A DNA stretch of 64,000 bases from contig JAKQCX010000034.1 in the NCBI GenBank assembly GCA_029558905.1, positions 34,244-98,243 of the forward strand, in the 5' to 3' direction. This DNA comes from Pseudomonadota bacterium. Its GTDB lineage: Bacteria > Pseudomonadota > Gammaproteobacteria > Burkholderiales > Thiobacillaceae. Of this stretch, positions 18,056 through 25,026 are shown piece after piece. The notes beneath the pieces were generated by a model. It did no database searches, was not told the origin of the DNA, and saw nothing but the letters and a program-made list of their open reading frames with translations. The position numbers and the translations under genes were made by a program. Every line of letters begins with the position of its first letter. Positions within the stretch are counted from its first letter, which is position 1.

Positions 18056-18085
18056 CCGGCCGGCGTGCCCGCGCCCCGGCCGGTC
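18054..18085. terminator. GC hairpin between convergent chemoreceptor and pilR genes
   Basis: A 10-bp perfect stem (GACCGGCCGG, 18054-18063, with its complement at 18076-18085) encloses a 12-base loop and fills the gap between the two convergent stop codons. It has no T-tract on either strand, so it may be a bidirectional transcript-end structure rather than a classic intrinsic terminator. Confidence 0.45.
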
Positions 18086-19417
18086 TCAATCGATGCCCAG
18101 CCGTTCCAGACGGTAGCGCAGGCTGCGGAAGGTCACGCCCAGCAGGCGCGCGGCGGCGGTCTTGTTGTGGCCGGTCCTGGCCAGGGCCGCCTGGATGGCC
18201 TGGCGCTCCACCCTGTCCAGATAGTCCTGCAGGTCGGACCCGCCCCGCTCCGTGCCGGTCGGGTCCGCCTCGCCCGCCGCCTGTGGATCCGGCGTGATGT
18301 TCAGGTCATCCGCCTGGATCCACTCCCCCTCCGTCAGGGCCAGGGCGCGTTCCAGCATGTTCTCCAGCTCGCGCACGTTGCCCGGGAAGTCATAGCGCTC
18401 CAGGGCGGCCAGGGCGGCCGGGCCGAGCCGCGGCCCGCGCGGGCCTGCCAGACGTTCCAGCAGGTATTGCGATAGTTCCGCCACGTCTTCCGGCCGTTCC
18501 CGCAGCGCCGGCATGTGCAGGCCGATGACGTTGAGACGGTAGAACAGGTCGTGGCGGAACCGGCCCGCGCGTACCGCGGACTGGAGGTCCTGATGCGAGG
18601 CGCTGACGAGGCGCACGTCAACCGCCTCCTCGCTCACCCCACCCACGCGGCGTACCTGTTTCTCCTGCAGGGCACGCAGCAGCTTGACCTGCATGGCCAG
18701 GGGCAGATCCACCACCTCGTCGAGGAACAGGGTGCCACCCTGGGCCGCCTGGAAGAAGCCGTCCCGGTCCGCGTCGGCACCGGTGAAGGCCCCCTTGCGG
18801 TAGCCGAAGAACTCGCTCTCCATGAGATTCTCCGGGATGGCACCGCAGTTCACCGCCACGAAGGGACCCTCCGCGCGCGGCCCCTGGGCATGGATCAGGC
18901 GGGCGGCCACCTCCTTGCCGGTACCCGTGGCGCCGGAGATGAACACCGGAGCCTGGCTGCGCGCCACCTTGTCGATCAGGCCACGTACCTGGTGCATGGC
19001 CGCGGACCCTCCCACCAGCCGCCAGGCGCCCCTCGTCTGCGCGCCGGCTTCCGGCAGCTTCAGGGCGGAGCGCACCAGGGAGCGAACCTTCTCCGGCGTG
19101 ACCGGTTTCTCCACATAATCGAAGGCCCCGGCCTTGAGGGCCACCACGGCATTCTCGGTGGAGCCAAAGGCGGTGATGACCGCCACCGGGGTGTGCGGCA
19201 CATGCGCGGCGATGTGGCGTACGATCTCCAGGCCATCGCCATCGGGCAGACGCATGTCGGTGAGACAGAGCTCGAACGTCTGCCTCGCCAGCCACTCCAG
19301 GGCCTGGTGCACGCTGCTCGCGCGGGCGCTGTCCAGGCCCAGGCGCAGCATGTCCAGCTCCAGCAGTTCCAGCAGATCGGGCTCGTCATCCACCAGCAGG
19401 ACACGGGGAGGCCTCAC
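18086..19417 (-). CDS. pilR: Sigma-54-dependent response regulator PilR
   Basis: A 443-residue NtrC-family activator. The receiver domain occupies residues ~1-120 with phosphoacceptor Asp54 (LTDMRLPDGDGL). The AAA+ domain has Walker A SGATGTGKEVAARLIH and the sigma-54-contacting KGAFTGAD loop. A Fis-type HTH (ALARTGHNKTAAARLLGVTFRSLRYRLERL) ends the protein. In type IV pili systems it drives pilA from a sigma-54 promoter. The start is GTG at 19417, overlapping the pilS stop. No pil structural gene is in the window, so the target is inferred. Confidence 0.92.
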   Translation of the reverse strand: MRPPRVLLVDDEPDLLELLELDMLRLGLDSARASSVHQALEWLARQTFELCLTDMRLPDGDGLEIVRHIAAHVPHTPVAVITAFGSTENAVVALKAGAFDYVEKPVTPEKVRSLVRSALKLPEAGAQTRGAWRLVGGSAAMHQVRGLIDKVARSQAPVFISGATGTGKEVAARLIHAQGPRAEGPFVAVNCGAIPENLMESEFFGYRKGAFTGADADRDGFFQAAQGGTLFLDEVVDLPLAMQVKLLRALQEKQVRRVGGVSEEAVDVRLVSASHQDLQSAVRAGRFRHDLFYRLNVIGLHMPALRERPEDVAELSQYLLERLAGPRGPRLGPAALAALERYDFPGNVRELENMLERALALTEGEWIQADDLNITPDPQAAGEADPTGTERGGSDLQDYLDRVERQAIQAALARTGHNKTAAARLLGVTFRSLRYRLERLGID

Positions 19418-21039
19418 CGCGCGTGCTCCCCGCAGGACGCGGCATCCACGCGTGCGCCGCTGAGCCGGAACAGGACCCCACCCTGCACGTCCTGGTAATG
19501 CAGGCTGGCGCCATTGACCTCCGCCAGGTCACGGGCGATGTACAGGCCCAGACCAGTACCCTGTTTCGAGGTGGTGTTGAAGGGTTCGAACAGGCGGATG
19601 CGGGTCTCCATCGGGATGGCGGGGCCATCGTTGATGATGTCGAGCTCCACCTGCCGGCCCGCTTCCGCCACGCGCATGCGGATGCTGCCCGGCTCGCGCG
19701 TGCAGTAGCGCCAGGCATTGCGCAGCAGGTTCCAGAGGATCTGCTCCAGGTGGTTCTCGTCCATGCAAAGGTGCGGGTCACCCTGCGTCTGGATCCGGAT
19801 GATGCCCTCCGGTACCCCCTCGCGCTGGCTGAATTGGGCCACGAAACGCGGCACCACCTCGTCCAGGGCCAAGTCGCGGCGTTGCATGCGATCCCGGCGG
19901 TTCAGGGCCAGCACGTCCTCCACCAGGCTGTTCAGGCGTGTGACGTTGTCGTTGATGATGCGGATCAGGCGCGTGCCCAGCTCATCCGCCTTCTCCTCCT
20001 GCAGCAGTCCCGCGGCATGACGGATGGCGGACAGGGGATTGCGGATTTCATGCGCCAGGTTGGCCGTCAGCATGCCCAGCGAAGCCAGCTTCATGCGCTG
20101 GGCCTGGGCCTCCAGCGCCGTCATGTCCTGCAGCACCACCACCGCGCCCTGGCGGCGGCTGGGCTCCAGCTCGATGAAGCGAGGCAGGATGCGCCGGCCT
20201 TCGTCCCCCTCCTGGAAGGGGTGCGCGGGCAGGCTTTGCTGCTGGCGCCAGCGCGACCACAGCATCGCCAGCTGCGGGGCGCATTGCGACAGGCTGCAGC
20301 CGGGATGGAAACGGGTGGCCAGCAGGGCTTCCGCCTGGGCGTTGTATTGCAGCACCTCGCCGCCATCATCCACCGCCATGACCGCATAGGGCAGTTCCTG
20401 GATCATGCGTGCATTGATGCGCGCCATGCGCTCCATCTGCAGGCTTCTCTCCCGCGCCAGGCTGGAAGCCCCCAGCGCACCGACGGCCTGGATGTGGGCC
20501 AGGAGGGCCACGCCGAAGAAACTGGCGGCCAGCACCCCCCCGCGCGCCAGGGTTTCCGGGCCCGCATGCCCGGTGAGCACCAGCCACAATTGCTGCGCCA
20601 GCACCACCAGGGCTGCGAGCGCGGCCCAGAAGAAGATGTGGCGCCGCTGCCGCAGCATGCCCACCGCAGCCATGGAGACGATGAGCAGCAGACCCGGGCC
20701 GGTCGTGCCGCTGCCACTCACCTGCATGAGCGCGCCAATGCAGACGATGTCGACGATGACGTGCCGCACCAGCTGCACCTCGAAGGCCGGGGTGCGTTTG
20801 CGCAGCGATCCCAGAAAAATCCAGCCGGTCAGGAAATAGGTGGCGCAAATGCCCATGAACCACGTGCCGTCCCGCAGGACCAGAAAGGCATCGCGCAGCG
20901 TCAGGCCGGCCAGGATCAGGGTGATCGCCACGAACAGGCGGAAATAGTTGAGCTGCGCCAGGGCGCGCCAGAAGCTCTCCGGCACGTCCTCCCGCGTCGC
21001 CGCGGGTACGAAGTCAGCCATCGCGGCGACGGTGCTCAT
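19414..21039 (-). CDS. pilS: Sensor histidine kinase PilS
   Basis: A 541-residue membrane kinase. About six transmembrane helices lie in residues ~28-205, a PAS segment follows (~215-300, PYAVMAVDDGGEVLQYNAQAEALL), then the HisKA phosphoacceptor in NLAHEIRNPLSAIRHAAGLL and an HATPase_c domain (ILWNLLRNAWRY, GTGLGLYIARDL). This is the PilS architecture. It forms an overlapping two-gene unit with pilR. The 5' end overlaps the preceding small gene by 26 bases. Confidence 0.92.
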   Translation of the reverse strand: MSTVAAMADFVPAATREDVPESFWRALAQLNYFRLFVAITLILAGLTLRDAFLVLRDGTWFMGICATYFLTGWIFLGSLRKRTPAFEVQLVRHVIVDIVCIGALMQVSGSGTTGPGLLLIVSMAAVGMLRQRRHIFFWAALAALVVLAQQLWLVLTGHAGPETLARGGVLAASFFGVALLAHIQAVGALGASSLARERSLQMERMARINARMIQELPYAVMAVDDGGEVLQYNAQAEALLATRFHPGCSLSQCAPQLAMLWSRWRQQQSLPAHPFQEGDEGRRILPRFIELEPSRRQGAVVVLQDMTALEAQAQRMKLASLGMLTANLAHEIRNPLSAIRHAAGLLQEEKADELGTRLIRIINDNVTRLNSLVEDVLALNRRDRMQRRDLALDEVVPRFVAQFSQREGVPEGIIRIQTQGDPHLCMDENHLEQILWNLLRNAWRYCTREPGSIRMRVAEAGRQVELDIINDGPAIPMETRIRLFEPFNTTSKQGTGLGLYIARDLAEVNGASLHYQDVQGGVLFRLSGARVDAASCGEHAR

Positions 21040-21235
21040 CGCAGCAGTAGAAGCGCCCTTTGCTGAGGATGGCCTCGGAACGAGGCAGGTTCACGGCGCA
21101 CACGCGGCAGCGCACCATGTCTTCCGCCGCCTTGGGAGCGGGCGGACGGCCTGCCTCACCGCGCTGCCTGCCCATATGCTTGAACCACAGCACCAGGACC
21201 ACCACCGCCAGGATGATGAGCAGGAGCTTAGCCAC
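21014..21235 (-). CDS. PP0621 family protein
   Basis: A 73-residue protein with an N-terminal membrane anchor (AKLLLIILAVVVLVLWFKHM) and a C-terminal CRVC...CC module (MVRCRVCAVNLPRSEAI, GRFYCCDEH) that could bind a metal. This is the PP0621 family commonly found beside pilS. The start is GTG at 21235, overlapping the upstream gene's stop. Function unknown. Confidence 0.85.
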   Translation of the reverse strand: MAKLLLIILAVVVLVLWFKHMGRQRGEAGRPPAPKAAEDMVRCRVCAVNLPRSEAILSKGRFYCCDEHRRRDG

Positions 21236-21536
21236 GGGACAGGCCGTTCTTGTGCGTGTCGTTGATGACGGCCAGCAGCTGCTTGAAAGGGATCTCCCGG
21301 CCCCAGCGGTTCACGAACTGCATGTAGGGCAGGTCACGGCCCGTGGGGAACCGATAGGTGTCCGCCACCATCTCGTCGTACATCCCGCGCAGCACGCCGT
21401 CCAGCTGGTCCAGCATGGCGGACCAGCGCTCGGCGTTTTCCGGATCGTATTCGATGCCGGCGCGCATCTCGTCGATCTCGTACACGGCGTCGTGCACCAG
21501 GTCCACGTATTCGTCGTAGGTCTTGGGGCCTTTCAT
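21228..21536 (-). CDS. Conserved hypothetical protein (102 residues)
   Basis: A 102-residue acidic soluble protein starting MKGPKTYDEYVDLVHDAVYE, with a run of helix-forming residues and DTYRFPTGRDLPYMQFVNRWGREIPFKQLL. I do not recognise a characterised family. It has no signal peptide or cysteine motif. ATG at 21536 was chosen because an in-frame extension contains no typical coding signal. It is the first gene of the unit that continues with PP0621, pilS and pilR. Confidence 0.7.
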   Translation of the reverse strand: MKGPKTYDEYVDLVHDAVYEIDEMRAGIEYDPENAERWSAMLDQLDGVLRGMYDEMVADTYRFPTGRDLPYMQFVNRWGREIPFKQLLAVINDTHKNGLSRG

Positions 21537-21982
21537 TTCCGTTCTGCGCCACAGCAACCGCAAAGGGCATAACGATACACGAGGCACGTCCCTTGCGGTT
21601 CACGGACGACAGGCCGGCGTCTGCCTCCAGGCCGCCCCCGCTGACGACGCCCGCCGCCGTCATGGGAGCGCACGGCCATCCACCGAGACGGACCGGTTCC
21701 TGCGGCAGTTCCGTCTACGATGGACCGAAGGCCAAGACCTCCGATGCCGGCACCAAGCGGGGCGCCACCCTGTCCGCCATGGGCGGCAAGCAATCCCGCC
21801 CGTCAGGCGGGAAGGGGGCTGCGGCCCCCGTCTTCATCGACGCTGGCACGCCAGCGCGGCCTTGGCGCGCGGTAATTGATCGTCCAGCCGGGCGCAGACC
21901 CAAAGCCCTGCAGGACCTCAATCCCGGCAAGGGCATTGGCCCCACACCGAAACATCCTCGGCCTGAAGGATCCTGCTGGGTG
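21537..21982. other. 446-bp gene-free stretch with tandem GC hairpins
   Basis: This gap separates the pilS-pilR unit from the PEP-CTERM gene. No frame resembles a protein. Two adjacent perfect hairpins stand out: TCCCGCC-CGTCA-GGCGGGA (21794-21812) and GGGGGC-TGCG-GCCCCC (21814-21829). A short CCGCC-ATG-GGCGG palindrome lies just before them (21774-21786). Neither strand has a T-tract. They may stop transcription of the PEP-CTERM gene or be an interspersed palindromic repeat. Confidence 0.55.
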
Positions 21983-22870
21983 TCACGCAGAAACCAAACG
22001 GCCCCGACGCCGGGCTGCAAGTCCCACCAAGCCAAGTCCGGCCAACAGCATGGCATAGGTTTCCGGTTCAGGGATCGGTGCCGGCACGAGTGAGCCGACA
22101 AAATGGCCATCGTCCGCCAAACCATTGGCGGCGGTGAAACCATAATAGATTTCACGGCCGAGATAGTCACCCGTGTCGATGTCATACAACGCCTCGCCGA
22201 CCGTGCTCCAGTCCACGGGAGAGAAAACCGAGAACGTATCCCCGGTATAGGCCTGGTAAATCTCGCCAGTGAGCGTACCGGTCTCGTCGTCATCGCCGGA
22301 GGGCGCAAAGCGCAGGGTGGCGGTCCACTGGTAATACTCAGCCGGCTGGATATCGGGCAGGCCTGTTTCCGTGTGGGCGATCGGCGCCACCGAGCCGTTC
22401 TCCAGGATCTGGATGCTGACCGCTTCGGGCTCGTTCGGGAAGTTGAAGGTGTCGATGGCCAACGCGTAGCCATCGTTGGCGCTGTTGCCATATCCCAGGT
22501 CCGAACCGTAGCCACCCATCTCGGGGCCCACACTGTTGAGCACGAAGGTCATGCCATCGCCCTGCGCGACGCTGCCGTGGGCCACAAAGAAGCGGAAGGT
22601 GAAGTCGAAGGCCTGGTTGAAATCGAGCAACAGCGGCGCAGGTGCGAAGGCGGCGCCGGCCTGATTGCCGCTGCCTTGCGTGGTGAGTCGCAGGTAGTTG
22701 TCGTAGTAGCCACCCGAAGGGGTGTTTGCCATCACCGCCGCGTCAACAAGCAAAGTCCAGGTGCTGAAGTCGACACCCTGTGTCAGGTCGTACGACTGGC
22801 TGGCGTGCGCGGCTCCGACCAGGCCAGACAGGGTGACAGCCAGGGCTGACATTTTGATTCGCGGCATCAT
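21983..22870 (-). CDS. PEP-CTERM protein with L-type lectin-like domain
   Basis: A 295-residue exported protein. A signal peptide (residues ~1-23, ending AHA) is followed by a beta-rich domain like L-type lectins (DFTFRFFVAHGSVAQGDGMT, then LGYGNSANDGYALAIDTF). The end is a complete PEP-CTERM sorting signal: PIPEPETYAMLLAGLGLVGL followed by AARRRGR. Such signals are processed by exosortase, linking the protein to the outer surface or biofilm matrix; no exosortase is in the window. ATG 22870 follows GGAGG with seven bases between. A sigma-54 promoter precedes it. Confidence 0.93.
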   Translation of the reverse strand: MMPRIKMSALAVTLSGLVGAAHASQSYDLTQGVDFSTWTLLVDAAVMANTPSGGYYDNYLRLTTQGSGNQAGAAFAPAPLLLDFNQAFDFTFRFFVAHGSVAQGDGMTFVLNSVGPEMGGYGSDLGYGNSANDGYALAIDTFNFPNEPEAVSIQILENGSVAPIAHTETGLPDIQPAEYYQWTATLRFAPSGDDDETGTLTGEIYQAYTGDTFSVFSPVDWSTVGEALYDIDTGDYLGREIYYGFTAANGLADDGHFVGSLVPAPIPEPETYAMLLAGLGLVGLAARRRGRLVSA

Positions 22871-22911
22871 GGGAACATCCTCCTTCGGGTGGTTCATCGT
22901 GTTTTTGTTTT

Positions 22912-22927
22912 AGCAACATACGTGCCA
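22912..22927 (-). promoter_or_regulatory. Consensus sigma-54 promoter upstream of the PEP-CTERM gene
   Basis: On the minus strand the sequence TGGCACGTATGTTGCT matches the sigma-54 consensus TGGCACRNNNNTTGCW at every fixed position. The expected start of transcription is ~30 bases before the ATG at 22870. This implies RpoN-dependent expression with an enhancer-binding activator. Confidence 0.88.
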
Positions 22928-23401
22928 CTCCAGGATCTGCCTGACCATCCATCGACAGATCAATGGCTTATCACAGAAGAATCCAGGCAGATCGCCCCGC
23001 AATGCGGCGTTCCACCGTCTGCATGTAAAGCCTCATGATGATGCAGATGCACTACATGTCGCGACGCGCCCGGGCTTGCCACATGCAAGGCGCCGTTGTG
23101 CGCAGACGTATAGAAACGTATGGATACCGCCCCCTGAATCACCCCGGCCTGCGCACAGGCCGGTTGGTGGCAGTCAGCCAGTCACGGCCCGACCAGTGCG
23201 TGGACGAAGGTGCTTGGCCTCGAACCTCGCTGGCGGGACATGATGGCCCGGGGCAGCAGCCTGATGCGCGAATCGTATGCGCCTGCACGGGTTGACCCAT
23301 GGGGTACCACCCAAGAGACACGACCCGTTCTGCCCACATGGGGGATCACCTAGAGCCGCCTGGACATTTGGGACACGTCCGTTCAGGAAGTCTCAGCGAA
23401 T
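22928..23401. other. Gene-free stretch between PEP-CTERM promoter and hdrB
   Basis: About 470 bases without a supportable gene. A sigma-54 activator site would be expected here upstream of the PEP-CTERM promoter. The arms CATGTA (23022-23027) and TACATG (23053-23058) form a weak inverted pair, and CCGC-AAT-GCGG lies at 22997-23007; neither is a recognised site. Confidence 0.4.
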
Positions 23402-23423
23402 ACGGGGGGCCACAGCCCCCCGT
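23402..23423 (-). terminator. Hairpin downstream of hdrB
   Basis: A perfect 9-bp stem ACGGGGGGC / GCCCCCCGT with a CACA loop lies 42 bases past the hdrB stop. It lacks a T-tract on the minus strand. It is the likely 3' end structure of the qmoA-qmoB-hdrC-hdrB transcript. Confidence 0.5.
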
Positions 23424-23464
23424 TGTGACATGCCGCTCAGCGGTTCGGTCTGCCAGTGGATCGC

Positions 23465-24361
23465 CTACTTCGCCGCGAACTCTTCCAGCTTGCGTGCCCG
23501 CACCACGTTGCCGTTGAGGCCGGCGTCCTTGGCGGTGCCACCGTAGGCCAGGGTCATCAGCTGACTGTAGTACAGCACCGGGATGTCGAACTTGGTGCCA
23601 TAGCGCTTGTTGATCTGGCCCTGGTAGACCTCGACGTTGGCCTGGCACAGGGGACAGGGCGTGACGATCATCTCGGCGCCGTTGTCGTAGGCGGATTCGA
23701 TGATGTCCTTGATCTGGGCCTGGGACTTTTCCGGCTCGGAGAAGGCCAGGGCGCCGCCACAGCAGGTCACCTTCTGGTCATAGGGCACGGCCTCACCCCC
23801 CACGGTCTCGATGAGCTTGTCCAGGTACATGGGGTTCTCGAACGACTCACCGGCGATACCGAAGGGCCGGTTGGTCTGGCAGCCCACGTAGCCGGCGAAC
23901 TTCATGCCTTCCAGGGGTTTCTTCACATGTCTTTGCAGTTCTGCGTAGCCCAGGTCCTCGATGAGCACCTCGGCCATGTGGCGGATCTCGGGTATGGCCT
24001 TGATGGACAGTCCGGCCTCCTTGAGGGCGGTCTGGGTATCAGCCATGAGGCGGTCGCTGTTCTCCAGGCGCTCCTTGGACTCGCGCGCGCCCAACCAGCA
24101 GGCGGCGCAGGTGGCGACGATGTCCTGGCCCGGCAGATTGGTCTCCGACAGGGCGAAGTTGCGGGCGTTCATGACGTGCCGGGGCAGTTCGCCGGATTCG
24201 GCGTAGCTGATGGAAGCGCCGCAGCAGTTCCAGTCCGGGATCTCGGTCAGCTTGATGTCCAGGTGCCTGCACATGGACTCCACACTCACCAGGTAATTGG
24301 AGGCGGATGCCCCCATCTGGGAGGAGCAGCCGGGGTAGAAAGCGTATTCCTTGCGTGCCAT
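23465..24361 (-). CDS. hdrB: Heterodisulfide reductase subunit B-like protein HdrB
   Basis: A 298-residue protein with two complete CCG domains that bind non-cubane [4Fe-4S] clusters: C12, C46-C47, C85, C88 and C161, C200-C201, C236, C239. The spacing (CX33CCX37CX2C and CX38CCX34CX2C) fits the CCG pattern closely. No membrane helix or signal peptide is present, so it is cytoplasmic. The ATG at 24361 has a purine-rich AGGAAGAAG just upstream. It is the last gene of the qmoAB-hdrCB operon and probably carries the terminal disulfide/electron-exchange site. Confidence 0.93.
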   Translation of the reverse strand: MARKEYAFYPGCSSQMGASASNYLVSVESMCRHLDIKLTEIPDWNCCGASISYAESGELPRHVMNARNFALSETNLPGQDIVATCAACWLGARESKERLENSDRLMADTQTALKEAGLSIKAIPEIRHMAEVLIEDLGYAELQRHVKKPLEGMKFAGYVGCQTNRPFGIAGESFENPMYLDKLIETVGGEAVPYDQKVTCCGGALAFSEPEKSQAQIKDIIESAYDNGAEMIVTPCPLCQANVEVYQGQINKRYGTKFDIPVLYYSQLMTLAYGGTAKDAGLNGNVVRARKLEEFAAK

Positions 24362-24374
24362 CTTCTTCCTCTCC

Positions 24375-25016
24375 TTAGGCCTTGGATGTGTCGCGGCCCT
24401 TGCGCTGGGCCTCCAGCTCATAGGCCTTGGCCAGCATCCTGTGGATGCCGTCCAGATCCTTGCACTTGTGGCCGATGCCCAGGGCCTCCAGAGGGTTCAG
24501 GCGCTTGGCCTTCACCAGGCCCAGGGCCACGTCCTTCATCTCCAGGCCCTTCTTGATGCCGGCGGCCAGGCCGTCCTTGAAGTACAGGCTCTGGGTGAGC
24601 TGCACCTCGTTGACCCGGCCATATTTGGTGGCATTGGTCCAGAACACCTTGGACAGGTGCATGGTGGGCTGGGCCTTGGCGGCCCGGCCCATCTTGTAGG
24701 CATATTCGGCGATGCCGTGCATGACATGGGTGACCGGCACCTTGCGCGGGCAGCGCACGTAGCAGTTGTAGCAGGACGTGCACATGTACATGCCGTTGGA
24801 GTTCAACACCTCCTCGCGCTTGCCGGCACGGATCAGCATGAAGATCTCCTGCGGCGGGTGATCCCAGCCGGAGTGGAAATGCGTGGGGCAGGAGCCCGAG
24901 CACAGGCCGCACTGCATGCACATCTTCACCCACTCGCCCATCTCCGCCTGCTCTTCGATCTCCTTGAGGAAGTTGTTCTTGTAGCGCTCGGCCATCTGTT
25001 GGTTCAAATCGCTCAT
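24375..25016 (-). CDS. hdrC: Heterodisulfide reductase subunit C-like iron-sulfur protein HdrC
   Basis: A 213-residue protein with two ferredoxin-type [4Fe-4S] motifs, C33-C36-C39-C43P and C79-C82-C85-C89P, as in HdrC and the N-terminal part of QmoC. The QmoC membrane haem-b domain is not fused here, and no transmembrane helix is visible. It is thought to relay electrons between the flavin subunits QmoA/B and HdrB. ATG 25016 lies 10 bases after the qmoB stop, with an AGGAGAG-type ribosome site. Confidence 0.93.
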   Translation of the reverse strand: MSDLNQQMAERYKNNFLKEIEEQAEMGEWVKMCMQCGLCSGSCPTHFHSGWDHPPQEIFMLIRAGKREEVLNSNGMYMCTSCYNCYVRCPRKVPVTHVMHGIAEYAYKMGRAAKAQPTMHLSKVFWTNATKYGRVNEVQLTQSLYFKDGLAAGIKKGLEMKDVALGLVKAKRLNPLEALGIGHKCKDLDGIHRMLAKAYELEAQRKGRDTSKA

Positions 25017-25026
25017 CTCGCTCTCC

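Noticed and set aside
21593..22093. Possible gene in the 446-bp gap
   Set aside because: Composition is low complexity, the reading contains the hairpin cluster, and it extends into the PEP-CTERM gene antisense.
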